DNA from: Ixodes scapularis
Lineage: Eukaryota > Arthropoda > Arachnida > Ixodida > Ixodidae
NCBI RefSeq assembly: GCF_016920785.2
Contig: NW_024609835.1
Location: 20,317,108-20,381,107, forward strand
Length of the DNA stretch: 64,000 nucleotides
Reading direction: 5' to 3'
Positions 11,237 through 23,810 of the stretch are shown in pieces. The first letter of the stretch is position 1. Every line of letters starts with the position of its first letter. The translations under genes were made by a program, and so were the position numbers. The notes under the pieces are model-generated. The model searched no databases, was not told the origin of the DNA, and was given only the letters and a program-made list of their open reading frames with translations.

Positions 11237-11446
11237 CGCCTTAGTTTTGACCAAAGTTATTAGATTAGTTCAGTTAATGAACTGCTCATAGACGCTGCAC
11301 GCGCGAGCAGTACCCCATTCACTCACAACGACTCGCCTCCCGCCGTTTGACGCGCCGGACGGCTGCTATGTCAACTGTAGTGTATTCTACGGACCACTTA
11401 CGTTTCGCAGCACAGCGTCTAGATATCGTTCCACGGTACTTTATGG

Positions 11447-11860
11447 TATACACTCTCAGAAAAAAAGGTGTATTATTACACCCCTTGTCCCATATAATAC
11501 ACCCCAAAACTTCAATTCGACGTACAGCGCCCTATAATCGAACAGGCGGCGCCAAACTTTATGAGGGGCTTGATAGCCGTGTGGTACAACTTATTAAGAT
11601 ATCTGATGTACGTATTATTGACTACAAAAAAGGTTATCGGAGTTTTCTTGGCCGTACTGCAAAAGCTCTGTGTTTTCTTTCTTTGGTCTTTGATACATAC
11701 TTTAGCAATTTAATAAGTTATATCGCACCGATATCAAGCCCCTGGTAAAATTTGGTGCCGTCTGTTCAACTATAGGGCCCTGTACGTCGAAATGAAGTTT
11801 TGGGGTGTATTATATGGGACAAAAGGGTGTAAGGTGATACCCTTTTTTTTAGAGTGTATA
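11447..11860. mobile_element. 414 bp TIR element (MITE)
   Basis: Ends read TATACACTCTCAGAAAAAAA on the left and the complement of TATACACTCTAAAAAAAAGG on the right. The arms share TGTCCCATATAATACACCCC, then a CGACGTACAG-GCCCTATA block, then GGGGCTTGATA and AACTTATTAA, so homology runs about 170 bases inward. The interior has no transposase. Each end opens with TATA, so a TA target duplication is likely but cannot be separated from the end itself. The family resembles Tc1/mariner-type MITEs by ends and target, which is an inference. Confidence 0.8.
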
Positions 11861-12742
11861 GGGTGCCGACATGTCTGTCTGTCTCAAGGTGAAGACATCC
11901 ATTGTTGCCCTGAATGTGCCAGCGCGTGACTCTTTGGCGCACTCGGTGCGTGACTTGGGCGGTAAAATGGTGGCTACGCATTAGCCAAAGCTGCGCGCTC
12001 GAGCTGAGTGACACCGGATTGCGCGCACATCAAGATGCATAAAAAAACGATTGGGCGGAAAAATGGCTTAGATGTCACCACTCAAGCAAAAGTGCGCGGG
12101 TGTACGAAGACACTCTACTTTATGGTAAAGCCCCTTCATGTTTCAAAAGTAGCCCAAGGTGCGTCGCAGCACGAGGCACCTAAAACGTGCAGCCCTTGCG
12201 AAGATCATGGCGGCACAGCGCAGCTACACTGTAGCGGAGCACTGAGCTAGATTTCAGACACCCTGTTTTTCCCAGTAGTGGCGTACGGCACGTGTCTCAA
12301 GCATTTCCATAACAATGAATGGCGCCACATTTCGCACGATAGAGGGGCTTTACTTTATGGAACACTCAGTTTTGAAAGGAAATTATAGATGGCGTTTCAA
12401 ACGATGGGAGGCGAACTAAAGTGAGTGAGGGGGACTACCCCCTTCGCAGGAGTTTCTCAACTGAGGTAATCTAGTGACGTTGGTCTTGACCTGTGCTTCG
12501 ACGGCGTTTGAAATTTCGTTGTTTCTTTGTATGTTCCTCGTGATCTCGTGTTCCACACCGGATCACTTCTACATCCGTGATAGTTAGAAACGCCCAAGTT
12601 TGTACTACACAAGCAAGTCCTAACAAGTCCCTTTTCGCGGCGCCCCCTGGACAACGCAGGAGGCCTATACCGATACGGTAACTCGAACACGTTTCTGACC
12701 CCTGAGTTTAACGTCCAATTCCACACAAACATCGTAAGGCGT

Positions 12743-12850
12743 CCCGAAGTGGCAAAAATGACGTCGCAAAAGTCGGAGTAAGACGCTGTCGGATGTCGTG
12801 ATAATGGCGGTTGGAGCTAGATGTTTCGCGAGAGAAACACGAAAGAACGC
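12743..12850 (+). repeat. Dispersed repeat, copy A
   Basis: CCCGAAGTGGC, AATGACGTC, CGGATGTCG, TGGCGGT and AACGCGA blocks occur in the same order and spacing at 15253-15362. The copies are diverged but colinear over about 105 bases. Each contains a TGACGTC half or full CRE. The family is unknown. Confidence 0.6.
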
Positions 12851-13959
12851 GAATGTCTTTATTGTCATGGCGTCCCAACTCCTGATTGCCCAATCTTCCG
12901 TGGACTTTCAATGTGAAGAGAGACCCTTGTCTGGAGAAGAGCAGGCGTCTCCCACACGCACCACCGCTGCTTCGACACCACCTGGATTCCGGCAAGCGAC
13001 AGCAGGATACTTGTATTACTTCATCAGGTGGAAAGCAAAGGAACACCTTATTTAAGAAACCGTAAACACACCAGTGGGAGAGTGAGACCCGTTCCAGTCA
13101 CCCTAATGACAACCGAAACCTTCAGACAAGCAAAATAGAACACCCAGAACACGATACCGAATAAAGACTTTCTGTCGCATTGTTCGTATCCTTACTGAAT
13201 TTTTTCCCGCGATTTCGATTTAAGCCCTCTAAGATGTGAACAGACGTAAAGACAATAAGCTACTCCCCATTCGCAGACGCAAAAATAATAACAAATTTGA
13301 AGCGAAGCTTCAAAAAAGGACTCAAGGACGTCTGGTACCAATCTCGTCGTGTCTTCCACATGGCACTTTTTTCGGGGAACAATATAATTTGCATATTAAT
13401 ACGCTTGGCAATGAAAGCCGCCTTCAGGCTCCCCCTCGCGCATTTATTAAACGGAGAGAGAGCGCATGCACCGAATAGGAGGCGAAGCGAGCGATTTTCT
13501 AAATATTACCATATCTGCGAGCAGCGAGTGAGTCCATATAATGAGCAGCCGCCGAATCAGCAGGAGCACTCTATAGCTGGGCCATCTGTGCGAGCACAAA
13601 ACACCCGAGGCGCAGCCGGCGTCTCCGTGTAGCGCCTCACTTCAACGCATCATCGCCTTCCTCCAGGTGTCGTCGACACGTGTCCCGTATGTCGTTTTGA
13701 GTGCATACGTTATCCAGTCGAGATCGAAACTAACATAACAGGTTCTGAGCCCTCAACTCTTTCCCACACCGTCGAAAAGAAAAAAGGCCTTAGTGCTACA
13801 CGCTTGACGTCACAAATGTAGGCCATCGGGCAGCGCAGTAAGAAAGGGAATTGCGCGTCGCTATACTTACCGGGATATGAAGTTTGGTTTGAAAGATGGC
13901 GCCATCTCTGCGACGGCCGGCGGACACAACCGCTGAACCGGATCTCTCTCAAATCGGCC

Positions 13960-14060
13960 GAACTCTGACCCAGCGCTCGTGACCAATCGTTTGGTGGCTA
14001 GTTAGCTATAAAAGCTAGTCAGCTCCTATTTACTGCCCTTGGGCTAGATCATCGCATCGA
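13960..14060 (+). promoter_or_regulatory. Promoter-like block (CCAAT and TATA)
   Basis: GACCAATCG at 13980 is followed by GCTATAAAAGCTAG at 14006-14019, a good TATA box about 25-40 bases ahead of a pyrimidine-flanked stretch. A TTTTTTACAG acceptor-like site lies at 14085-14094. No coding exon can be assigned downstream, so this may be a retroelement promoter or chance. Confidence 0.3.
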
Positions 14061-14900
14061 CGAGTTCTTATTGGCACAACCGTTTTTTACAGGTTCAAAA
14101 GCCAGCTGATCTGACAATTACGGTTTGTGCTAGAAAACGAACTTTTTATGCATGAAGAGAAGCACATTTCTGACGAATCTAGAGCAGATCTTTGTGCTAT
14201 GCCAAGAGATCTAAAACGACCTGTATACACTCCTTGCCACTTCAAGGAAAAAGGAAATTTGCCGACTAGTTCATACGCTGCGGGAAGTAGTTCTTACAAT
14301 ATTTGTTGGTTGGCACAAAAAGTAATTGTAGCGTTTTAAATGTGTACGTCTAGATAAATTAACATTTATCTAATCTAAAATGCGCCTACAAATATCCTAC
14401 TTCACTACATAAAGCGGGAAATAAATATTGCTCCGCGAGCAGCTGGACATTTTACTTCGGTTCTTGAGGTGGATACCAGCATAGGTGCGAGGTCGAGGCA
14501 TGTTTGACAAATTAATACTCCGAAATCTTACAAACTTTGGCGGACATGAGCTTAAAAATTGACGCAGATGGGAAAGAAATCCAGTCACCTCGAATTCAAG
14601 TACATCACCAGCGTATATAGGAAGCCTCTCGGTCGATGCCTCTGCGCGTCAAACGAAAACCCCAGGTTGGAAATACCAAGGTTCTTTCGCGCGAAGAATA
14701 ATATTGTTACTAGAGATAAAATAACAATAACAATAATAATTGTATTAAACGTCTAAAATTGAAAAGATGTCCCTATTTTTTTTGCAATTTCCCGGGATTC
14801 CCCCGTTATTGTCTGACCAGGTCACTTAATCCTACTCTCGTAAGCACACCCTAATACAGAAATGAACTGAGAGAAAGGAGAAGATGACGTCAGAGGGTTC

Positions 14901-15252
14901 GGCTCTGATTGGAAGGATACTGGGTGGACGCAAGGGATAGCTGCCAAATTGGTTTCTACCTACTCTGTCTCCTTCCAATCAGAGCGAGCAATATCAGCGT
15001 CTGGTCTTGGCACGGGGTCCGGCGTTCGAATTCCGAACGCTGGGAATCAGCGTTCGGCGTTTGCTTTTCCTTCGTGTTTTGTCGGAAAATGTCTATCTGC
15101 TAACATTAACAACGCCCGCATTACTGGTTCAGCCCGTGATCAAAACGCCACGGCGCAACCTGTCGCAGCTCGGGGACAAAGAATATTGCTCCTGGAAGGC
15201 GTCTTTTAGTGGTGCGTTAAGCGTCCTATCCCGCCCATGCAACAAAGGGGAA
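14901..15252. repeat. Inverted CCAAT pair and alternating hairpins
   Basis: GCTCTGATTGGAAGGA (14902-14917) is perfectly inverted at 14970-14985, so each arm carries a CCAAT box. At 15019-15057 three arms of the GCGTTCG type allow two mutually exclusive hairpins: CCGGCGTTCG with CGAACGCTGG, or CCGAACGCT with AGCGTTCGG. No gene follows that I can recognise. Confidence 0.6.
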
Positions 15253-15362
15253 CCCGAAGTGGCGACAAATGACGTCAGAGAAGCCGGCGTGCCACGCCGC
15301 CGGATGTCGCAATCCTGGCGGTCGGTGGTGGAGGATCTGGCCGAAAGTGCGAGCGAACGCGA
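15253..15362 (+). repeat. Dispersed repeat, copy B
   Basis: This is the second, GC-richer copy of the unit at 12743-12850, with the full TGACGTCA and the CGGATGTCG-TGGCGGTCGG block. Open frames through it come from this composition. Confidence 0.6.
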
Positions 15363-18300
15363 TTGCCGCTGTGCAGAGACGAAACTTAAACCTAAACAGA
15401 AATGGGAACAATGTTTGAAGCAAAATGTAAGGAAATCAAAATATGAAATTTGTAGAAATTATTATTACCTAGACAAAGCTTAAAGCTTCAGCACCGGCAA
15501 CAATCAGTGAGCGGTTTGTAAGAATAAGAACACAAAAGATTTGTTCGATTTAGATTGATCGTGGTCTCTCGCTGCTTATTCCATTCTATGTTCTAAATTT
15601 ATGTCCATCTTGCTGATCCCGTGGCAAAAGTCACGCTTGCGATATCTGAATCGCATTGCGCAGAGGCACATATTTTTGTTTAACTGATATTTCATACGAA
15701 GAATTCATATTTCAGTATTGAAATGCAACCAACAAACAAATCGCCAAACAAGTATTTAAACGCAGAAAAAATAAATACAGCATTTTAGAGAACTATTTTT
15801 TCGACACATCCGTAGAAACTCCTGACATCTTCGGACCCAGGCGATCGCCTTCGAGTTGTGACATGGTTTTCACGTGAACAGAAAGGCCGAAGGCCTCGTG
15901 TTTTCTGGGAAGTGTTGCTTCTTATAGTCCACACTCTCCGCTTTAAGGGCGTTTCGAACGGTCCACGAAATGGGAGTACGCGGCTCTCGTCCGCGAACCA
16001 CTCCAGAGAGGCGCAGTTTGGCTTGTGGCGAGCAGATGCCGCTTTCACGCAGCAGATGATGCTCGAGTGCAGACGGGGATTGGAGTGGCCAATCAGTTGG
16101 CACTTTCCAGAGACGGGAAGGCGCTTTCGCTTTAATGTCTGCCTACGTTTGAAGCGATTATAGCGGACAATGAATTCCATGCGAGAGTTTTTCAAACCAA
16201 CCAGTGTTTCTAGTCATTTAAAGTATCCTTCACATCGATCATACACCCTACAAACGACAAGGTTCGCCATAGAAGTGATGGCATAATCATCTGCAGACAG
16301 GTTTCAAGCATCTTCGAAGCATTCTTTCTTGAATCATCTGTGTGCTGCGAACGTTAATGCAAACAGTTTTTCGCATGATAAATGTGACCGTAATACAAGG
16401 AAGGAGCATGTTTCACGCAGTGCTTGCAGTCTGTCCTTTTGTATGATGTATTATAAGTGTGACCGTCACTTAAAGTCACACTAACGTCGCACGTCGACAA
16501 AAAAGAAACATTTTGTTTAAGGATTAAGGAGTGTGCTGCATAGGAATTCAGCGCCTCATGCACTGATTCTTTCCTACCCGTGTCAACTCTATTTTCCTGG
16601 CCTAGCCTTGAACCTTGAGGAGATCAGTATACGTTTACGGTTGGTTTATAAATTTGCATTGTTGGTGCAACAGACTGCTAAACGGCCGCTTACGACAGGA
16701 TATGGCGAGTGGGACGACCGGGGGTGATGCCCAGATCATCGTAAAGGAACTCAAGGAATGTAATTTAACGCAACGTGACGCAGGAATGTCTGAATAAGCG
16801 TTTACTCTGGTGATCGTGACGGTTACGTCTGGAACGTTCGGGGGCGCAACTATAGACCATTCCATTTAGCGCTCCCTGGGCGGCACCATTTTGTTCGACC
16901 GCAGCGCCCTCTCCCCACATCCGGGAAGTTCAGCGGGTTCGGCCGGGTAAAACGAGAGAGAGGGCACGCGCCCGACTCCGCTAGCAGACGACAAATCGGG
17001 AGGTTGCCGTTCTCCATCTTTGGGCTGTAGTGGAGGGCTCTACCGAACATCGAACTCTCGCTCGTGGCTGCCGTTGTGAAGTGGTTCGCGTTCTTAGAAT
17101 AGTTGTGGCTACTCCAAAATCAGCCTATAGCTCTCTGTTGTTCTATTTTGCTAAATATGATCAACTAGCATATCTTTTTTTCCGTTACTTAAATAGCAGT
17201 TGAGTCAGCCGGCAGTACTATCCCCAACTACCGCGTGTATTGCGACAGGAGAGCACGTTTTATTTATTATTTCAGACTTCCACTCATGGTCGCTAAAGGC
17301 CTACACCAGTACGAACTTTGTATAGTGAAAGACCGGATTTACTTTTTGCCAAAGAGACCGGCCAATCTGACACAGTTTTCCCTATCTTTTTTTTTTTATT
17401 TTTGCACGCTGTAGTCTTTTTATCTAGCATAAGATTACACGACAACTGGCATACCAAAATCTGCGCATCTGCGCTTGAAAGTTCCAAAATGACGCGATTT
17501 TAAACAGAGTTTGCAAGCCAGCCGGACGCTAGGTACAGCCCACTCGGCGGAGCGGACAACGTGCGGGGTGAGAGGGGGAGGGCATTTTTTTCTCTTTTAC
17601 CCTCTCTGCTATGACCCTAATGGAACGGTCTATATTCGACGATTTCTCTACCTTACTCAAATGACTCAAAGTCTGGCAAGAGAAACAAGATACGTTGTCT
17701 CTTGACAGGCCTGTAAATGTTCTCCCAGCGAGACGTATGAAAGTTCGCCGATTGACAACTGCGTCGTCCGAAAATGGAATGCTAAAAAAAAAAAAAAATA
17801 CACGATTGGAAAATAAGGGGGATCTCGCCTAACTGCTAGTAATTATAAAAACTAATTCCCAATGGCTAAAAAAAAAGAAAAAGAAAGAAATGTTTGTTGC
17901 GCTTTTTTTTTAACGACTTGCGCGGAGGGATCGACGATAAGTGTAATATATGGGTTGAAAAAAAAATTCAAGTGAGGTGAAGCATTACGTAAAATATAAG
18001 ATGTAAGCCGCTAAACCCGATTCTGCAATTTAAATACAGTAGTCGCGACAGCGTTACGGGATTTCACGTGAAAAAGTGTTTTGTTCAGCGACGACTAATT
18101 TCCAATATTCTTTTATGTTGTTGCTAAAAAAAAAAAGTCGATCGGGCTAATTCGTATATTATTTGTATTCGCTCTTGGGATTAAAGAACCCCACTTCAAG
18201 TTGGTGAATGTCATGTGTAACACAACGAAGAAGGCGCCGAATGCGTGCGACAAAATATGCTCACGTCATGGGAGGCACGTACGAGTGTTCGAACGAGACC

Positions 18301-19360
18301 TTCCCCAACACAGAATGCTCGCACTTATTTCTGAAAGGAGGGGAAAGTTAGGCTGATTAAACGTGTCAGATCCCATGCACACGAAAGAATGTGGCGAACT
18401 GCGCGTTCAGACGCAGCAAAGTGTCTGGCCTATACGTCAAAGCCTCGCTTCACACCGAGCAAAACGCGTTTATTATTATTTTTGTTGTACGTGCTACGCG
18501 ATTTTGGAATAATATCACTTCCTGGCATTTTCTGAAAACGCCGAACCAATCAGAACAGTTGCTGCCTGAGATTCATGGCCTGGTTTCCCGCTCCCAAAAG
18601 ACGGCAGATAAAAGCAGCGCTCTCGCAGAACGACGGCGTCCCCCCCTAGTGGTCGGAGAGTGAGAAGAACACCGTTGTATCTTTTAGTGCAAGGGGCTGG
18701 GGAACTCTTAACTTTCTTTGCGTGATCGTCTGTAATCAGCTTAGTGCGGGACCGCAGCCGCGCAGCCGCAGATGACAGCGGGTCGGAGGGGCCCTTCTTC
18801 TGGAGCGCTTCGTCGCATGTCCGGACGGGGCTGGCAGAGGGACAGGGCTGACAGGGGTTCGAGGCGAGAAGGGGACCCTCGCTGGCTGTCCATAAGCCGC
18901 CGGATCTCTCTAATAGCGGCTGTCGCTGCCCGTGCGGGAGGGGAAGACCGTCTTTATCCGTCAGCTCGCTTTGCTTGCTTCCGCTCGACGTGTTTCGAGA
19001 ATATAGGAAGTGAACGCCCCGAATTCTGTCACGTAGTTGTTTTGTTCTGGGCCATAGTCTTAAAGTTATATTACACACGTCGCTGATTTGTTATTTTTCT
19101 TTCTTTGTCAGGTAAGGCGCCATGTTAAATTTGTTACTTGTATTTTGTGTTTGGAGGGATGCGTACCTTTTATATATGAGTTCTCTTTAAACTGTATATG
19201 GAAAGAATTTATGTCTAGACAAATAAGGGGGGGTGCGAGGTAGGGAATCAGAAGCATATTTCTCCTCTTAAGGGACATAATAAAGAGTGCTGTGAAGATA
19301 GGAGCAGCCTCAAACATTTTGCTTTTCGAGTGTACGAATAGTTTGTTTCATTTTATTCTT
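15363..19360. other. Non-coding DNA with CpG-rich islands, no gene recognised
   Basis: 16850-17090 and 18740-18990 are GC-rich, and 16850-17090 includes a CACCATTTTG motif. AT-rich intervals with A/T homopolymers separate them (17370-18180). Open frames of up to 187 codons (minus strand, 18515-19078) show no domain I recognise. These islands could be promoters of genes lying outside the visible exons, but nothing proves it. Confidence 0.4.
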
Positions 19361-19630
19361 TAAGAAATGACTGCGTGTGTACTTGCCCGCAAAATCTCTA
19401 AGAGCCGATCTCTGGGATCTACAAATTCAGCTCAGCTAATGATGAGGCGGAACATCTGGTTAGACCTCAAAATGAAGTCTGCGCAGCTCATTGCGCAATG
19501 CAACAGCACAAACTTCATTTTGAGGTCTAAACAGGTGTTCCGCCTCATCATTCGCTGAGCTGAATTCGTAGATCGCGGAGATTGGCTTTTCGATTGTTTT
19601 GCGGGTAAGTAGACACAGAGGCATTGCTTA
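19361..19630. mobile_element. 270 bp foldback MITE
   Basis: Arms begin near TAAGAAATGACTG on the left and end CATTGCTTA on the right. They match through GTACTTGCCCGCAAAA, GAGCCGATCTC, GATCTAC, TTCAGCTCAGC and ATGATGAGGCGGAACA to TAGACCTCAAAATGAAGT at 19463-19480. The loop of about 30 bases itself contains TGCGCA twice. The arms are about 120 bases with scattered mismatches. There is no coding capacity, and a TA target is possible but not clear. Confidence 0.85.
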
Positions 19631-21480
19631 TAGTGTATATGACATATATTTTACCTCAACGGTATCATGCGATGCACTTTCAATGTGGAGAACGTTTGAA
19701 CAAAGTCGCGGAAACAGATAAATACGTACCGCGTGACTAAAATATATTGTTCGTTCTTTTGAAGAAGTCCTTTTTCTTTAAGGTACGAAGCTCACAATTT
19801 GTACGGGGTGGTAAAAGATGATGCATTTTGTGCATAAGAGTTTTAAAGAATTAACATGCCCGAGTAAAGGGGTAAATTATGAGATACCTGATTTCGCTTT
19901 CTACTGCGTCCTCGGCATTCAAAAGGCGTCTGATTGGCGCAACTCGGAGGTCTTACTAAGTTCTTATCTTGTCACCGACGATTGTTATAAAAACTTATGC
20001 AAATCTAACAAGTGAACTTGCATCTACTTCTTTACAGGGAGTTCGGAATACCAATGATTACAATCGACGGAAGGGAGCTCGGCTTATTACAGTTCTTACA
20101 AGAAAGTTTCGATCTTGAAGTCAAGCTTGCATCGTAACACTGAGCATGAGGTTGGCACGTGAAGCGTTTAGCTCAGTGTCGTGCACTGTAGACGTTATTA
20201 AAACTTTCTGGGAAACGATCAATGTTTACGACCTGGTGGTCCTTCGCTGAATTCTTTCAGCAGGTCGCAGTCGTGGGCTCGGACTGATCTGCGGGAGCGC
20301 GGCCATTTTATAGAACGCAATTCACTAACGATAAAGCAGGCCCCGTAAAATGGAAGCGCGTGACGAGACAGCGCTGTCACAGTACGGCTCCTAGCAGAAG
20401 GTTTTTCGTAATGAACACGGCCGGACTAGCGGGAACAGCCTGTGTATCAGCCAACCTTTGTTTCTAATCAATGTAAGCTCAACTGAGCACAGCGCTATAC
20501 AAATCGTTCGGGGCCGCACTCGACGCTAACTTTTCTTTTTTTACACGAGACGCGGAAATTAAGAACGCGGATCCCCTCCATGCGCCGGCGAAAATCGCCG
20601 CGATCATCTCAATCCCAACACGTCTACTTCATCCGCCGGCGAGCGAAGAACAATGTCACAATAAAAGAAGCGAAAAATTCTTTTCACGTAAATTTTATCG
20701 AATACTGGCACTGAGGAACGTTGTTCCGTGGACATTTCGGAACCGTCAAACATACCAACGCTTCGTAGAGGCATCTTCAGAGCAGATTAACGACGCTGGA
20801 GACGTTGCCGCTCACAACTGCAGGACACGCGAATGAAGCCGAGTTCCGAGCAACTTCTGCGAGTCGAACGGCGGACAGCAAACCGAGAGCAATGCTTGAC
20901 GCGGGGAGGTCTCGAATGTCAAGGTGCCGAATCTTTATTTGAGTGCGAGATCGAGAAACAGGGCCATGGAAAGGCGCAGACGGGGTGAAGACCCAGGGGG
21001 ATCATTAGAATGTCGGAACTGGCAGCGCTTCATTATGTGGTGTAACGTGGAGGCCGTAACTGGTGGCGCTGCCAAGCATCTGCCATGGCGAATTGGCGCG
21101 CCTCCTATAGGTGTCGCAAGCACCCAATGGAAGCTGCTGCAAGCTGAAGATTCGCAAAAAGCTTACGCTGAACTTCACACCAAGTTTCAAGAGTTGACAC
21201 CTGGGTCCAGTTTGACTCTTTCGCGGAGCTTTCATATGGTTTGTTTTGACAAGTCGTAGCTTTTCAAAGATTTTATATATACAGGGGGCGGCCGTATGAA
21301 CCAGCACATTTGGCCCACTTTGCGAAATTAGAATTCCAAACATATATAAATACCTGAAACTGAGCACACATTAATCGTTTCGCAAAAGGTTCTTTGTAAT
21401 TTTTGTTATTTCAAAGCTCAACTCAAAGCAGTTAAAATCTAAATATCAGAGAAAAAACGGTTTCGTGCATTTTCTATCAT
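19631..21480. other. Non-coding DNA, no gene recognised
   Basis: A small stem at 20226-20268 (CGACCTG with CAGGTCG enclosing GCTGAA with TTCAGC) is visible. GC-rich sequence at 20560-20660 and 20900-21130 has open frames without family features. An ATATACAGGGGGCGG sequence at 21277-21292 resembles the CAGGGTG foldback end only weakly. Confidence 0.4.
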
Positions 21481-21483
21481 AGA

Positions 21484-21536
21484 GGCGCTTCGCAGCAGCT
21501 GTGCATGGTAGCCATGCACAGCTGCAGCGAAGCGCC
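21484..21536. repeat. Near-perfect 53-base hairpin
   Basis: GGCGCTTCGCAGCAGCTGTG and the following CATGG form one 25-base arm, then a TAG loop, then the complement with one mismatch. ATCAT/ATGAT matches extend the stem past a 2-base bulge. About 100 bases downstream is TCTTCTCCCAAGCATT, identical to the flank of the hairpin at 4968-5075, so this is likely another member of that family with different arms. A pre-miRNA is an alternative but the stem is unusually GC-rich and symmetric. Confidence 0.75.
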
Positions 21537-23256
21537 ATGATCGACCTTCAGTTTTTGTTTCCTTTTATTTAGTTTACTTCATCATTACCACAGCAGGGCT
21601 AGTTATTGCCATTTTAGATTCTACTGTGTTCTTCTCCCAAGCATTGGCCTTTGTAGAGGATTGTCAAAGCCCACTTCACTTACTCGGCATCTGGTAAGAC
21701 GAGAGAAGGTCAGCAATGGCGGCTGCAATCTGGCGTGTGTGCAAAGCGTCTATATTCTGTTTCACAGAAAGTGGGCAAGAGAGAAAAAGGGAAACGGGCT
21801 AACGGTACTTTCTTTCTTCCTGGTTAGTTAGGAACAAGAGGGAGGCCCGGATGAACGCCTGGACGCGTGGGTTGCTCCAAGTTCGCTTGTTTTATTGGCG
21901 GTTTCCTCAATTTTTTTACTTCCAAAATTAATTAGAGCAAACGCATTCAATGACGACAATCCTCCGGTCATCGGAAAACAATTGTTCAGTAATAAGCTGT
22001 ACGGATAACAACCGAATGAGCAGAATATTATCGGAGGACATTTGTACCGCGCACGAGATCCGAAAAGGCAACAACCCTTGCAATGTCTTTAAATTTCATC
22101 GCTTTCTAAATGACCAAGAACTTCTGCGGTAGTGGGCTTTGTCCGTAAACCGAAAGAAACTTCCACTACGCCACCCTCTCGAGTGTGCTGGAAACAATTT
22201 GTGAATGAAGCGCGCACCGAACTAGACACTGTACCGTCGATGAACATGGGGTACCCTCACAAGTTGCGTGTAAACTTTCTCCTGAGAATCGCTGCATGAG
22301 CTTGTAACTTTCCATGAGTGAATTTTTCTTAATGGTGATATTTCCAGTGACCACAGTGACTCGATGTTATTATCGACAACACTTAGTTGAAGGCTCATTT
22401 CGGCCGCCGGGTGTGGTTGGAAATGGTCGAAAAGTTAGTTTTACCGATTTTCCCGACTTGCGATATTCTGCTCGATACCAGAGAGCCGTGAACTTACGTT
22501 ATTTGTCACAACGCGACACGATTTTCTTTAATTAGTACATTATGTAGCCGGAAAGAAAATTTAAACTTCCATTGCTGTAACATATATGCTCATGCATCGA
22601 TTTCGAATCGCTGAATCATTGATAGACTCGCTCCGGCAACGGGCCCATCTTGAGTTTTATGTTTTCATTTCTCGACAGAAGACATACTCGACGTCACGGG
22701 ACCCTCAAATAAAACTTTTATATTCATCTTCAACCCAGAAGGAGCTGCCTTCGATCGTTCCCTGCAATGGTCTGATTTCGCGCGTTCTTGTTCACATTAT
22801 ATTGCATTGTTGTGGTGGACACAAAATATCAAACATATTCTCGTTCTACTGCATCTAAAACGACAAAAAACTTGAAGGGAAATTCAATTGATTTTAACTG
22901 GCAGAATATCTTGTATATTCGCCTCCGATAGCTACCGGTGGCGCGATCAGTGCCGCTCTTCTTGGCCTCGCCGCACTGGCGGATGCGATAATGCGGGGAA
23001 AAAACATCCCCAATGGGTTGAAATATGTCATCCGAGGCACAAAAGAACACAGGACGCGCCGCAAGTCCGATACCCAGCACTTCGGAGCACCCAATTAGAA
23101 GAACCAACGCGTGAACGGCTCCCCGAAGACCACTTTCGCCAACATATCTAACCGCTCAGAATGGCAGTGAAACCTGCGACGCTCGGTATATGGCGCTACA
23201 ATATTCAAAATGGCGCTTCCCACGATAAAACGTTCTATACCGCACGCTCTTTTTGT
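21537..23256. other. Non-coding DNA, no gene recognised
   Basis: Open frames up to about 100 codons, none with recognisable domains. 21820-21900 is GC-richer. I see nothing else supportable. Confidence 0.4.
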
Positions 23257-23754
23257 CTGCATACTGGTTTCCGAATCTACTTCCAGGTGGCGTGGTGAAC
23301 GCAAGACGCTGAGAACGTCATAAGAGAGGCTGGCGACAAGCAGAATAACCACGATAGATGATTTGAACAAAATATATAAACGATGATGCCTAGTTTGCAT
23401 GTAAAATAAAAAAAAGAAGTGTTTGATAAAAAAAAAGACAGTTTCAAATCTTTTTTTTTACGTTTTTTTTATTCGATTTTTTTCTCCCTGTGCACCTTCC
23501 GCGCTCAGCAGGGATGCGCAAATGGATAGCAGACGATAAAATAAAACAAACATTCGTCTGCTTTATATATTTACTTGCTTTGTCAAAGACAACAGTTTCC
23601 TTGTTTTTAAATGTAAACTAGAAGTGCATAATCATTCAAAAGTTTGGCTAAAATCATCATCCAAGTTTTCCTGCTCGTCGCCAGCCTCTGACGTTATCAG
23701 CGTTATTGTATTCACCCCGCCACCTGGGAGCGAGCTTTCATACCAGTATGCCGA
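23257..23754. mobile_element. Foldback element with 145-base arms
   Basis: Left arm 23257-23402 (GCATACTGG, CCAGGTGGCG, GAACGTCA, GAGGCTGGCGAC, then GTTTGCATG) is matched in reverse by 23610-23754. Weaker similarity may extend outward to about 23205 and 23810. The loop is AT-rich with T and A runs and a small GCAGACGA/TCGTCTGC hairpin near 23529-23561. There is no protein. Arms are roughly 75 percent identical by eye, so this is an old copy. Confidence 0.75.
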
Positions 23755-23810
23755 CGAAATGCAGGTGGATATGAGATATAGGAAATGCTCGGCCGCCGTT
23801 TTTGTTCAAT

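Larger units (their letters stand above)
11861..14900. other. Non-coding DNA with one dispersed repeat and a TATA-box candidate
   Basis: 12115-12360 contains GTAAAGCCCC and its inverse GGGGCTTTAC about 210 bases apart, a possible short inverted-repeat remnant. 12743-12850 is a dispersed repeat and 13990-14040 has promoter-like signals, both listed separately. A TAGATAAA/TTTATCTA hairpin occurs near 14351-14375. The open frames are short and not family-like. Confidence 0.4.

Noticed and set aside
15001..15060. tRNA-like GTTCGAATTCC box
   Set aside because: No matching A box or cloverleaf could be drawn; the bases belong to the alternating hairpins. Similar B-box-like sequences at 2771, 7727, 10456 and 49296 also failed.
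16240..16330. Minus-strand ADDYAI resembling a reverse transcriptase motif C
   Set aside because: No other reverse transcriptase motif was found upstream or downstream in any frame, so it is likely chance.
18515..19086. 187- and 104-codon opposing frames
   Set aside because: GC-rich, overlapping on opposite strands, with no family features.
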